NCBI RefSeq assembly: GCF_004005565.1
Contig: NZ_SADD01000001.1
Coordinates: forward strand, 806,001 to 870,000
DNA length: 64,000 bases
DNA from: Lujinxingia sediminis
GTDB lineage: Bacteria > Myxococcota_A > Bradymonadia > Bradymonadales > Bradymonadaceae
Direction of reading: 5' to 3'
The position numbers were made by a program, and so were the translations under genes. How positions within the stretch are numbered: position 1 is the first letter of the stretch; each line of letters begins with the position of its first letter. Shown piece after piece: positions 46,330-54,667 of the stretch. Under the pieces are notes generated by a model. That model made no database searches, was not told the origin of the DNA, and saw nothing but the letters and a program-made list of their open reading frames with translations.

Positions 46330-46456
46330 AACATCCTCGGGGCGGCCGAAATCGCGATGAACGCTCGCCATTCGAACAACGCTCTGGCGAGTCTGCCCCT
46401 GAATGTAAACACCGCTGAGCTGGCCTGGTGATGGGATGTTTTAAAAGGAGGCTGTG

Positions 46457-47725
46457 ATGACGTTGCGCGAAGAGCTCCAGGAGCAGGTCGTGCGCATCGA
46501 AGAGATGCTCGAGAAGGTGCCCGAGCCGATGGCTCGCAAGCTGCGTGAGCACCTCGGGGAATTGCGAGAACTTCTGCTGGAGCAGCGCCCACCACGCTTT
46601 GTACTGGTGGGCCGGCGGGGGGCAGGGAAATCGTCGTTGGTCAACGCCATCTTCGGCGAACCCGTCGCTGAGGTGGGTCATGAGAAGGCCACGACCGCTC
46701 GGGGGACCTGGTGGAGTTATCAGGGTGCCCTGGGGACGCTTGAGATGCTCGATACCCGCGGCCTCCAGGAGGGCAGCGCCCCGGAGCAGGCCCGCGCCGA
46801 GGAGAGCGCACAGCAGAGTATTGCGCGGGCGATCGAAGAGAAGGCGCCGGATGCGCTGCTCTTTTTGATCAAGGCCAAAGAGGTCGACGCCGCTGTCGAT
46901 GGCGACCTCGATGGTCTCGAAGCGGTCAGTCAGCAGGTGCGCGAGCTTTACGGCTACCGGGTGCCGCTGGTGGCCGTGATCACACACTGCGACGAACTCG
47001 AGCCCAAAAACGTCAGCCTCCACGCCCCCGACGACGAAGCGCCGGAGGAGCTTCAAGAGAAGCTCGCCCGCGTGCGGCGTATTGAGCAGGACCTCGGCCA
47101 GAAGATTCGAGGTCGCGTTGCGCTGCGCGATCAGCTGGTGGGAGTGCACGGCGTCTCGGTCTATCAGTCCTGGCGTCGCGACGGCACGCGCCGTGCCGAT
47201 GAGCGCTGGCGCGTTGAGGAGTTACTTGATTTTTTACTCGATGAGCTGCCCGAGCAGGCCCGGGTGGAGTTCGTGCGGCTCAGTCAGGTTCGAGGGTTGC
47301 AGCATCGTATGGCGGATCGCCTGACCACGGTGGTTTCCGGGATCACCGCCGGGGTCGCGCTGACGCCGCTGCCGCTGGCCGATATCGGACCGATCACCTC
47401 TCTGCAGGTCAGTCTGGTGGTGGGGATAGGCTATGTGGCCGGTCGTCGCCTGGAGCTTCGTACCGCGGCGGAGTTTCTGGGCGCGCTGGGGGCCAATGTG
47501 GGCGCGGCGATGGCGTTTCGTGAGGTTGCCCGGGGACTGGTCAAGGTCCTCCCCGGATTCGGGAGCGCGGTTTCTGCGGCGGTAGCGTTCGCCGGCACTC
47601 GCGGTGTGGGGCGGGCCTCGGCGGCGTATTTCATCGATGGCGTGAGTACCGAGCTGGCGAGAGAGCTCTTTAAGAAAGCGCGCCGCGACGCGGAGGCGGA
47701 GTACCAACGCGACCTTGAGGACTGA
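46457..47725 (+). CDS. Era-like GTPase with C-terminal DUF697-type membrane region
   Basis: A 422-residue protein. A helical lead-in precedes the G domain: G1 GRRGAGKS 52-59, switch Thr in EKATTARG, G3 LDTRG 98-102, and G4 written THCDE instead of NKxD, a weaker form. The C-terminal half has amphipathic/hydrophobic helices (TTVVSGITAGVALTPLPLADIGPITSLQVSLVVGIGYVAG and GLVKVLPGFGSAVSAAVAFAGTR in parts), typical of DUF697/YcjF-linked GTPases that associate with membranes. Function in this family is unresolved. The ATG at 46457 has AGGAGG upstream. Confidence 0.82.
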   Translation: MTLREELQEQVVRIEEMLEKVPEPMARKLREHLGELRELLLEQRPPRFVLVGRRGAGKSSLVNAIFGEPVAEVGHEKATTARGTWWSYQGALGTLEMLDTRGLQEGSAPEQARAEESAQQSIARAIEEKAPDALLFLIKAKEVDAAVDGDLDGLEAVSQQVRELYGYRVPLVAVITHCDELEPKNVSLHAPDDEAPEELQEKLARVRRIEQDLGQKIRGRVALRDQLVGVHGVSVYQSWRRDGTRRADERWRVEELLDFLLDELPEQARVEFVRLSQVRGLQHRMADRLTTVVSGITAGVALTPLPLADIGPITSLQVSLVVGIGYVAGRRLELRTAAEFLGALGANVGAAMAFREVARGLVKVLPGFGSAVSAAVAFAGTRGVGRASAAYFIDGVSTELARELFKKARRDAEAEYQRDLED

Positions 47726-47850
47726 CGTTGCGTGGTGAAGACCGGCGCCATCTTTGGGAAGGCAATCCGGCGAACGACCTCCCGATCCTCGCGCAGCGAT
47801 GCGGGGGAGCGGAGGCCCTCCTGCGAAGATCGCCAAAAGCGACCGGGGTG

Positions 47851-48555
47851 TCAGAAGAAGTATCGCAGCCCGGCGCTGGTGCCCACGTGAGCAGTCGTTA
47901 CGCGCAGGGAGTCGTCGCTCGTCGAGAGGCGCTCTCGTCCCCAGAGCCAGGTCAGGTCAACGCCGAAACGTACCTGCAACCCCTCGCTAACGCGGTAGCC
48001 GACGCCAAGCCCGGTGGAGGTGATCAGGCCCAGGGTGCGCGTGCGTTCTTCCGCGCGAAGTTGCTGATCGCCTTCAACGACGGTGATGTCGCGGCTGCTT
48101 CCCCCGAAGTAGGGGCCCAGCGAGACCTGCACATGGGTCGAGAATCGGTCGGTCATGGGGAGGTGGTAGCGGGCCATCGGCTGAAGGGTCATCGCCGTCT
48201 CGGTCGCGGCAGCTTCCTCGTCGCGATTGAGGCGACGAACCAGCAGACCGATCGTCGCGCCGACTTCCAGGCGTTTGACTACCATCACGCCTACGGAGCC
48301 ATCGACCCGCAAGAAGAGCGTCGCGTCGCTCGCCACGCGGCCCGAGGGGAGCTCGTTGGAGGCGCTCGTGCGCGCAAAGCTCGCGTCGATACCGGTGTTC
48401 CATCGGCCGGTGCGAAATGCTGACTTCAGTCGATTGCGCTCCTGAGCATCGCTCGCGTCGAAGGGGGGTTGTTGCTGAGCGATCGCCGGGCTTGCGGAGA
48501 CGAGAAGTACGACCATGGCGAGTGAGACGACACGACCCGGATGTTTCATCATCAT
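47851..48555 (-). CDS. Outer-membrane beta-barrel protein
   Basis: A 234-residue exported protein starting MMMKHPG with a signal peptide (VVSLAMVVLLVSASPAIAQ). GGAG lies 7 bases before the first of three tandem ATGs. The mature part is eight or so amphipathic strands (RWNTGIDASFART, DATLFLRVDGSVGVMVVKRLEVGATIGLLV, FSTHVQVSLGPYFGG, LGVGYRVSEGLQVRFGVDLTW) ending in aromatic RYFF, the classic outer-membrane insertion signal. OmpA/OmpW-like in style; function is unknown. The 123 bases between its stop and the GTPase hold no gene. Confidence 0.75.
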   Translation of the reverse strand: MMMKHPGRVVSLAMVVLLVSASPAIAQQQPPFDASDAQERNRLKSAFRTGRWNTGIDASFARTSASNELPSGRVASDATLFLRVDGSVGVMVVKRLEVGATIGLLVRRLNRDEEAAATETAMTLQPMARYHLPMTDRFSTHVQVSLGPYFGGSSRDITVVEGDQQLRAEERTRTLGLITSTGLGVGYRVSEGLQVRFGVDLTWLWGRERLSTSDDSLRVTTAHVGTSAGLRYFF

Positions 48556-48662
48556 GCGTAATCTCCATGCGCTCGAGTGACACATAAAAGGAAGCGCGGC
48601 GACGGGCTGCCGAGCCAATCTCATCATGACGGGTGATGCTTCTCAGTGCCACTGTGCGCGCC

Positions 48663-49493
48663 TCACGGTATCGCCGGGACCATCAGGCGGGCGTCTTCGG
48701 AGAGCGTGAAGGTGTCGAGGTGTCCGCCGGGTCCAGCAGCGAGGACGACGTGCGCGTGCACCGGCGTGGTGTGGTCAACGATCACCCCGGTGTGCTCGGT
48801 GGTGTAGATGCCCACCAGCGTCACTTCGATACCACTGTGCGCGAACTGATGGCTGAGCTCTTTGCGTTCCTCGCAGGTGGTTGCGCCGCCCTCGGGGAAT
48901 CGGGTCGCGTCAACGACGTGCCAGTTCACGGTGGCCGCCGGGTCCTTCACGCGGAAGGGGACCGGCTGGCCCGGGGCGTTGTCACGGCGCCAGGCCTCCA
49001 GCGTTTTGACGAGCGCGTCCCGGTCGGTGCCTTCGTTCAACTCGAGCTCCTGCCAGGCGTCGACCTTCGCGCCGAAGAGGAGTGTGGCGTCGAGCGCGCC
49101 CAGATCTTCGGCGTTTTTATAATGGTCAAAACCGACCTCGTCGCTGCCGGAGCGAGCCACATGGATGTTCTCGTCGAGCACGGTGATCTCACCGAGCAGG
49201 CCCCCGACGGCGCCGACACCGTGGTTGATGGCCGGGAGGGCGTCGGCAACGTTCACAATAGGGTTGAGGTCTTTGTCGAGGTTGACGCGCTTCATCGCGC
49301 CGTGGATGTGAAGCTCGGCCCAGGCGGGCGTTTCGACGGTCGGATCGTCGGCCGCTTCAGGGGGCCGGGCCGACTCCAGGGGGCTCTCGTTGGTGGCAGC
49401 GGAGCGTTTCGAAACATCGGTCTCACTGCTCTTTTGCTCGCAGGAAATCATCGAGAGAAGGAGCAGGCAGAGCAGGAGCTTGAGTCGGTTCAT
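48663..49493 (-). CDS. Acetolactate-decarboxylase-like lipoprotein
   Basis: A 276-residue lipoprotein: lipobox SMISC near residue 18, then a polar linker and a domain resembling alpha-acetolactate decarboxylase (AlsD/BudA): GVGAVGGLLGEITVLDENIHVA (AlsD: G.gt..gLdGEmivldg), ALDATLLFGAK, VTLVGIYTTEHTGVIVDHTTPVHAHVV and GGHLDTFTL, where His residues correspond to the zinc ligands. AlsD normally makes acetoin in the cytosol; here the protein is exported and lipidated, so either the substrate or the role differs. That is inference. It lies 85 bases after the broken dienelactone hydrolase gene on the same strand. Confidence 0.72.
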   Translation of the reverse strand: MNRLKLLLCLLLLSMISCEQKSSETDVSKRSAATNESPLESARPPEAADDPTVETPAWAELHIHGAMKRVNLDKDLNPIVNVADALPAINHGVGAVGGLLGEITVLDENIHVARSGSDEVGFDHYKNAEDLGALDATLLFGAKVDAWQELELNEGTDRDALVKTLEAWRRDNAPGQPVPFRVKDPAATVNWHVVDATRFPEGGATTCEERKELSHQFAHSGIEVTLVGIYTTEHTGVIVDHTTPVHAHVVLAAGPGGHLDTFTLSEDARLMVPAIP

Positions 49494-49578
49494 GGTCACA
49501 TCGAGGCATGAGGAACACGGAAGAGATGCACGAGGCGAAGTATGCGCGGCGACCCCGATGATGACAACCTCCGGCCTC

Positions 49579-50164
49579 TCAAGCCAGACCGCCGCCAAAG
49601 CACCATCCCAGTGTGGCAATGGAGGTCAGTTCGAGCTCCTCACGCAGGAAGTTGACGGCGCTGGTCATGTTGGCAGTGAGGGCTGGTTGGTTGGCGCTGG
49701 CGCTTTCCATCAGGACTTTGGCTTCATCCGGGGGTTTGAGCGGTCTGGCCCTCGTAGAGATCGACGGCGAGCACTGCGTAGCCCTCACTGGCGAGCTGCT
49801 CGGCCATGGCGCGGATGGTGTCGTTGAGTCCCCACCACTCATGTACGATGACCACACCTGCGATGGGCTCCAGGTTTTCCGGGGTGGCCAGATAGCCCTC
49901 AACGGCGCCATGGAGCCCTTGATGGTAGGCAAGCTCGGTGGCCTCAACTCCCTCAACGTGGCGAGGGCGCCCGGGATCGGAGAGCGTGGGGGCGTCGTCA
50001 TGATGCTCGTGGGCCATGGCCTCGGAGTACGTGCGCGTCTCCGACTCCTGGCGGACCTTCGACGCGCCGGGAGGCGCATCGGGGGACGATGAGGACGAGG
50101 AACAGGCCCATGCAGACGCCAGGGTAAAACCGATGACCGGCACCATCATCACACGACGGTTCAT
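49579..50164 (-). pseudogene. Broken dienelactone hydrolase lipoprotein gene
   Basis: The first frame (from ATG 50164) encodes a lipoprotein signal (ASAWAC, then Ser-rich) and the front of a dienelactone hydrolase (VVIVHEWWGLNDTIRAMAEQL...AVDLYEGQTAQTP), then stops at 49724. The fold continues in another frame (DEAKVLMESASANQPAL ... ATLGWCFGGG with the Cys nucleophile). The shift is explained by one extra C in a run of five at 49730-49734. After GGG the second frame stops at 49579, and the remaining third, which should carry the Asp and His of the triad, is missing. So the gene has both a frameshift and a 3' truncation and cannot make active enzyme. A sequencing error in the C run would explain only the shift. 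Confidence 0.8.
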
Positions 50165-50271
50165 GCGCTGCTCCTCGTGGTTTCCGACAGGGTGAGGAAA
50201 AGGGCGTGTCGGCCAAGTTGGACACCGTCACGAAGAAGTCCCATCGCGACGGTGCATGACGAAGATGCAGG

Positions 50272-51402
50272 TTAGCCTACGAAGCCCTTCCAGTTGCGCA
50301 TGTAGTCGATAAAGGCCGGGCCCAGGGCGCGAGCGCGCAACTCCTCGGGGCTTAAAGGCGGGCGGCGCGGCTCAAAACCGGGCTGGAGGGCTTGCCGGGG
50401 CCAGTCCGGGTTGGCGATGGCGGAGCGGCCCAGGGCGATGGCGTCGGCGCCGCGCTCCAGCGTGACCAGCGCGTCGTCGAGGCTCCAAATATGGCCGGCC
50501 GTGATGAGAGGAATATCGGCGGGCAGGGCCTCGCGAAAGAGGGTGAGCGGATGGGTGTCCGGGTACTTTTTGGAGGGCTGGAAGACGTCCCACAATGAGA
50601 TGTGAATGAACTGTGCGCCGTCCTCCACAAGCCACGTTGCGGTCTGAATGGACTCGTCGATGTCGATGCCGATGGTCGAGCCGAAGTCTTCTGGCGAGAG
50701 GCGCACACCGATGATGAAGTCGCCAGGAACCTCGGCGCGGCAGGCCTGCATCACCTCGCGGAGCAGCCGTGAGCGCCCCTGCAGCGATCCGCCCCAGAGG
50801 TCGGTGCGTTGGTTTCGGGTGTGGCTCAAAAACTGGCAGAGAAGGTAGCCGTGGGCACCGTGCAATTCGACCCCATCGGCTCCGGCCTCAAAGGCGCGGC
50901 GAGTGGCCCGGGCGAAGTCGTTGATGACGCGCGCGATGTCGGCCTCGGTGGCGGCGCGCACATTACGCTCGGTATCGGCGCTGGCCGACCAGGCCTGCTG
51001 GCCGGAGACCTCCGTGTTGGCACGCCCACCGGCATGGAAGATCTGCGGGATGAGCAGCGCGTCGTGGGCATGCACGGCATGGGCCACGCGCTCCCAGTCG
51101 GCAATGAGGCGGTCCTCAAAGATGCCAAACTCACCCGACCACCCCTGACCGTCGAGCGAGACGTGGGTGGCGCAGGACTCGATGACCGAGAAGCCTCCGG
51201 CGGCCCGGGCCTCCAGAAAGCTCAGCTCATCCTCGGAGAGGGAGCCATCGTCGTGGCTGGACTGGTTGGTCAGCGGCGCCAGCCACAGGCGGTTTCGGGC
51301 CTGGCGTCCGCCCCGAAAGTGCATTGGCGAGAAGATGCGTTCGCCGCTGGCATCGGAGATCTCCGGAGTGGGTAAGGGCTTCGGCAGAGACTGCGAGGTC
51401 AT
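50272..51402 (-). CDS. NADH:flavin oxidoreductase (Old Yellow Enzyme family)
   Basis: A 376-residue FMN-dependent enzyme. From ATG 51402 (GGAG upstream): IFSPMHFRGGRQARNRLWLAPLTNQSS, the family opening; ARAAGGFSVIESCATHV; QIFHAGGRA; GVELHGAHGYLLCQFLSHTRNQRTDLWGGSLQGRSRLLREV (His pair for the substrate oxyanion); GADAIALGRSAIANPDWP near the end (FMN phosphate). It reduces activated alkenes with NAD(P)H; the substrate is unknown. It is downstream of the NCS1 permease on the same strand (113 bases), possibly co-transcribed, but its chemistry is not part of the pyrimidine route encoded next door. Confidence 0.87.
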   Translation of the reverse strand: MTSQSLPKPLPTPEISDASGERIFSPMHFRGGRQARNRLWLAPLTNQSSHDDGSLSEDELSFLEARAAGGFSVIESCATHVSLDGQGWSGEFGIFEDRLIADWERVAHAVHAHDALLIPQIFHAGGRANTEVSGQQAWSASADTERNVRAATEADIARVINDFARATRRAFEAGADGVELHGAHGYLLCQFLSHTRNQRTDLWGGSLQGRSRLLREVMQACRAEVPGDFIIGVRLSPEDFGSTIGIDIDESIQTATWLVEDGAQFIHISLWDVFQPSKKYPDTHPLTLFREALPADIPLITAGHIWSLDDALVTLERGADAIALGRSAIANPDWPRQALQPGFEPRRPPLSPEELRARALGPAFIDYMRNWKGFVG

Positions 51403-51515
51403 GCATGCTCCATACATCGTGCGGTCGACAAAGGGTGAATTTGCGAGGACTTCCTCGATGCCCGGCTCAACGAATGGACCCTCGTAGATAGTCCTGTTGA
51501 ACGCACCATCGCGCG

Positions 51516-52979
51516 TTAGCGCTGCATCAATGCTGGCGAGCTGCGTCGCATCAAGAGCAGATAGACCGCGCTGGCCAGCCCGAAGCTCACGAACCACGCG
51601 TAGGTGTAGAGCGTCATGAAGACCGCCGGCACGGCGTCTGCCGCGATGATGCCGGCGGTACCCAGAAAGCCCGGTACGCAGGGAAGAATGCCACAGGCCA
51701 GCGCGATCATCGCCGCCGGATTGTATCCGCGGCGATACCAGTAGGGCCCCCGGGGCTGGTAGAGCGCGTTCAAGTCGAGTTCGGTTTTGCGCACCACGAA
51801 GTAGTCGATGATGATCACCCCGCCGATAGCCCCGAGCAGCGCTGAGTAGCCCACCAGCCATACAAAGACGTAGTTTCCGGCGCTCTCCAGGAGCTTCCAG
51901 GGAAAGATCGCCATGCCCAGACCGGCGGTGACCATGCCGCCGAGGCGAAAGGAGAAGCGCTGCGGTCGCAGGTTGATGACGGCGTTTGCCGGGCTGACGA
52001 CGTTGGCGGCGATGTTGGTGGAGAGGGTGGCCAGCGTCAGAGCAACCAGCGCGACCACAATCGAAAGTCCGCCTCCCATGCGGCCCAGAAGTACGGTCGG
52101 ATCGAAGATCGCTTCCCCGTAAATCACCACCGTCGCCGAGGTGACCGCCACGCCGATGAACGAAAAGAGCGTCATAAAGGTCGGAAGCCCGATGGCCTGG
52201 CCGAGCATCTGGTCGCGCTGTGATCTGGCGTAGCGGGTGAAGTCAGGGATGTTCAACGAAAGTGTCGCCCAGAACCCCACCATGGCCGTCAGCGAGGGAA
52301 AGAAGACCGCCCAGAACTCTCCTTCTCGGGGCTGGCCCGGGCCAAATTGCGAAGGGGCGGAGAGCATGGGGCCGAAGCCGTCGGCTTTGACGTAGGCCCA
52401 GGCCAGAAGCATCAGCCCCATCACCACCAGAAAGGGAGCTGCCCAGGTTTCCAGGATGCGAATCGACTCAATGCCGCGCCAGATCACGACGACCTGCAAG
52501 AGCCAGAAGGCCATAAAACAGGCGAACTGCAGAGCGTTGATCCCCAGTACCGGAAGCGCCTCGCCGCCGCCCCAGCCAAAGACGACGTCGAGAATCTGAT
52601 AGACAGCCGCGCCTCCGATCCAGGTCTGGATGCCGAACCACCCGCACGCGACCAGTCCTCGCATCACCGCGGCGATGTTGGCTCCGTAGATGCCGAAACT
52701 CGCGCGCGAGAGCACCGGGAAGGGGATGCCGTATTTGGTGCCCGGATGTCCGTTGAGCAGCATCGGGACGAGCACGATGAGATTGCCCAGCGACACGGTG
52801 AGCACGGCCTGCCACCAGTTCATGCCGTTTTGCACCAGACCGCCGGCGAGCATGTAGGTAGGCACGCAGACGACCATGCCGATCCAGAGGGAGGCCATAT
52901 TGAGCACCGACCAGGTGCGACCTTCGGGGGGCGTCGGTGCGATGTCCTCATTGATGAGTGTGGGATCAGGTGCGAACAT
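51516..52979 (-). CDS. NCS1-family nucleobase/hydantoin permease
   Basis: A 487-residue permease with about twelve membrane segments. NCS1 hallmarks: WSVLNMASLWIGMVVCVPTYML (TM1), GTKYGIPFPVLSRASFGIYGANI, GLVACGWFGIQTWIGG (substrate site region of Mhp1-like carriers), SLNIPDFTRYARSQRDQ. These carriers bring in uracil, cytosine, allantoin or hydantoins with Na+ or H+. Its divergent position to preT-preA-hydA strongly suggests uptake of the pyrimidines that the locus degrades. The ATG at 52979 has GGAG upstream. Confidence 0.9.
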   Translation of the reverse strand: MFAPDPTLINEDIAPTPPEGRTWSVLNMASLWIGMVVCVPTYMLAGGLVQNGMNWWQAVLTVSLGNLIVLVPMLLNGHPGTKYGIPFPVLSRASFGIYGANIAAVMRGLVACGWFGIQTWIGGAAVYQILDVVFGWGGGEALPVLGINALQFACFMAFWLLQVVVIWRGIESIRILETWAAPFLVVMGLMLLAWAYVKADGFGPMLSAPSQFGPGQPREGEFWAVFFPSLTAMVGFWATLSLNIPDFTRYARSQRDQMLGQAIGLPTFMTLFSFIGVAVTSATVVIYGEAIFDPTVLLGRMGGGLSIVVALVALTLATLSTNIAANVVSPANAVINLRPQRFSFRLGGMVTAGLGMAIFPWKLLESAGNYVFVWLVGYSALLGAIGGVIIIDYFVVRKTELDLNALYQPRGPYWYRRGYNPAAMIALACGILPCVPGFLGTAGIIAADAVPAVFMTLYTYAWFVSFGLASAVYLLLMRRSSPALMQR

Positions 52980-53344
52980 GGGCGCTCCAGGTGGGGGCCC
53001 GCCGCCAGCGCCGAGCCGAGTTTGACAGTTTGAGATGCCTCGGATTAGGTTAGGCCCCTTGCACACTACGAACGGTAATTTCGACCGATACGATGTACGC
53101 GACGACGAACTCGGGTGACCGTGTGTCGCGCGCGGAATCCGCACCGACGCAACTCGCCGGGCCTTGCAGAACTTCTTGCGCGGGCAGCTGCCGGAGGGCT
53201 TGCGATGTTTTAAGAACGCTTCAGGCTAACGCCGAGCTGTGGTCTTGAGCAAGGCGTCGCCGATTGCAGGTGAACTTCTCCGCTCGATAGCGGGACGGCC
53301 GCTCGGAGAGTCTTGATGATCCCCCAGACGACGAGGCAACGACG
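52980..53344. promoter_or_regulatory. Divergent control region of the pyrimidine locus
   Basis: These 365 bases have no gene. For the rightward direction a TTGACA at 53022-53027 is followed 17 bases later by TTAGGT (53045-53050), a plausible promoter for preT with a leader of about 290 nt. A short inverted repeat CGGT-N7-ACCG lies at about 53090-53105. I do not see a recognised operator, and no regulator gene is adjacent. Confidence 0.35.
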
Positions 53345-54667
53345 ATGACTGACGGAAGCGGGCTGAGCCCATCGCCCTTCGCGGACTACAAGCCCCCCAT
53401 GGACCGCGGCGCGGCGATGGTAGAGGCCAACCGCTGTCTGAACTGCTACGACGCGCCCTGCATCCGGGAATGCCCCACCGGCATTGATATCCCGGGGTTC
53501 ATCAAGAAGATCGCCAGCGAGAACATGCGGGGCTCGGCTCGGGTGATTCTTGAGGCCAATATCCTGGGGGCCTCCTGCGCGCGGGTCTGCCCCACCGAGG
53601 AGCTCTGTGAGGGGGCGTGCGTGCTGCACGACCTTCATGAAGAGCCGATTCAGATCGGCAGGTTGCAGCGTTACGCCACCGACCCTGTGGTCCTTGGCGA
53701 GAAGGCGCTCTTCAAGCCGGCGCCTTCCAACGGTCGTAGCGTGGCGTGCATCGGGGCCGGCCCGGCAAGCCTGGGGTGTGCCGCCGAACTTGCGCAGCTG
53801 GGCTATGAGGTCGTGGTCTTTGAGAAGGCCGAGCAGCCCGGTGGGCTCAATACCTATGGCATCGCAGACTACAAAATGGATTACGCCACCGCCCTGGCCG
53901 AGATTGAATGGGTCAAGCAGCTCGGTGTGAGCATCCGCTGCAACACCGAGGTGGGCGAGGACGTCTCGGTGGCATCGCTCTTTGAGGATTTCGATGCGGT
54001 CTTCATGGGTGTGGGCCTGAGCGGGGTGTCGCCGGTAGGCATTCCCGGCGAAGAGCTTGAGGGCAGCCAGGACGCACTTGATTTCATCGCCGAGCTCAAA
54101 ACACATCCCAAGGACGACGTTTCGCTGAAAGGTAAGCGTGTGGCCGTCATCGGCGGGGGTAACACCGCCATCGACGCCGTCACCCAGGCCAGCCGTCTCG
54201 GTGCAGAAAAGGTCTATATGGTCTACCGCCGCACCCGGGAGCGTATGGGCGCCTACGCTCACGAGCAGGAGCTTGCGCGCAAAGACGGCGGCATCTTCGT
54301 GCTCGAATCGATGCCCGTAGAGATCCTGGGGGAGTACGGCCGCGTCATTGGGTTGAAGTGCCAGAAGACGCGAAGCGACGCCGATGGGAGGCTTGAGCCG
54401 GTTCCCGGAAGTGAGTTTGTGCTCGACGTTGAACGGGTCTTTCGCGCCACCGGTCAGGCCAAACGCGTGGGCTTTTTCGACACCATCGACGGCCTGGAGT
54501 TCGACGCGCGCGGCAAAGTCATCGCCGACGAGCATGGCCGCACCAGCGTCAAAGGTCTGTGGACCGGCGGGGATTGTGTCAGCGGCGGCAAAGAAGTCGT
54601 CAACGCTGTGGCCGAAGGAAAACGCGCCGCAATGAGCATCCACCAAACCCTTGAAGGAGCCGAGTGA
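53345..54667 (+). CDS. preT: NAD-dependent dihydropyrimidine dehydrogenase subunit PreT
   Basis: A 440-residue flavin/Fe-S subunit that takes electrons from NADH to PreA for reduction of uracil or thymine to the dihydro form. The N-terminal alpha-helical ferredoxin domain has CLNCYDAPCIRECPTGIDIPGFI and CARVCPTEELCEGACV. Then come an FAD motif (CIGAGPASLGCAAELAQLGY), PGGLNTYGIADYKM, an NAD motif (VAVIGGGNTAIDAV) and the closing GLWTGGDCVSGGKEVVNAVAEGK. This is the glutamate-synthase small-subunit fold. Length matches E. coli PreT (412) with a slight extension. The stop overlaps preA. Confidence 0.95.
   Translation: MTDGSGLSPSPFADYKPPMDRGAAMVEANRCLNCYDAPCIRECPTGIDIPGFIKKIASENMRGSARVILEANILGASCARVCPTEELCEGACVLHDLHEEPIQIGRLQRYATDPVVLGEKALFKPAPSNGRSVACIGAGPASLGCAAELAQLGYEVVVFEKAEQPGGLNTYGIADYKMDYATALAEIEWVKQLGVSIRCNTEVGEDVSVASLFEDFDAVFMGVGLSGVSPVGIPGEELEGSQDALDFIAELKTHPKDDVSLKGKRVAVIGGGNTAIDAVTQASRLGAEKVYMVYRRTRERMGAYAHEQELARKDGGIFVLESMPVEILGEYGRVIGLKCQKTRSDADGRLEPVPGSEFVLDVERVFRATGQAKRVGFFDTIDGLEFDARGKVIADEHGRTSVKGLWTGGDCVSGGKEVVNAVAEGKRAAMSIHQTLEGAE

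Noticed and set aside
47728-48423. A 231-codon plus-strand frame
   Set aside because: Antisense to the barrel protein gene, which has a signal peptide and the expected C-terminal aromatic end.
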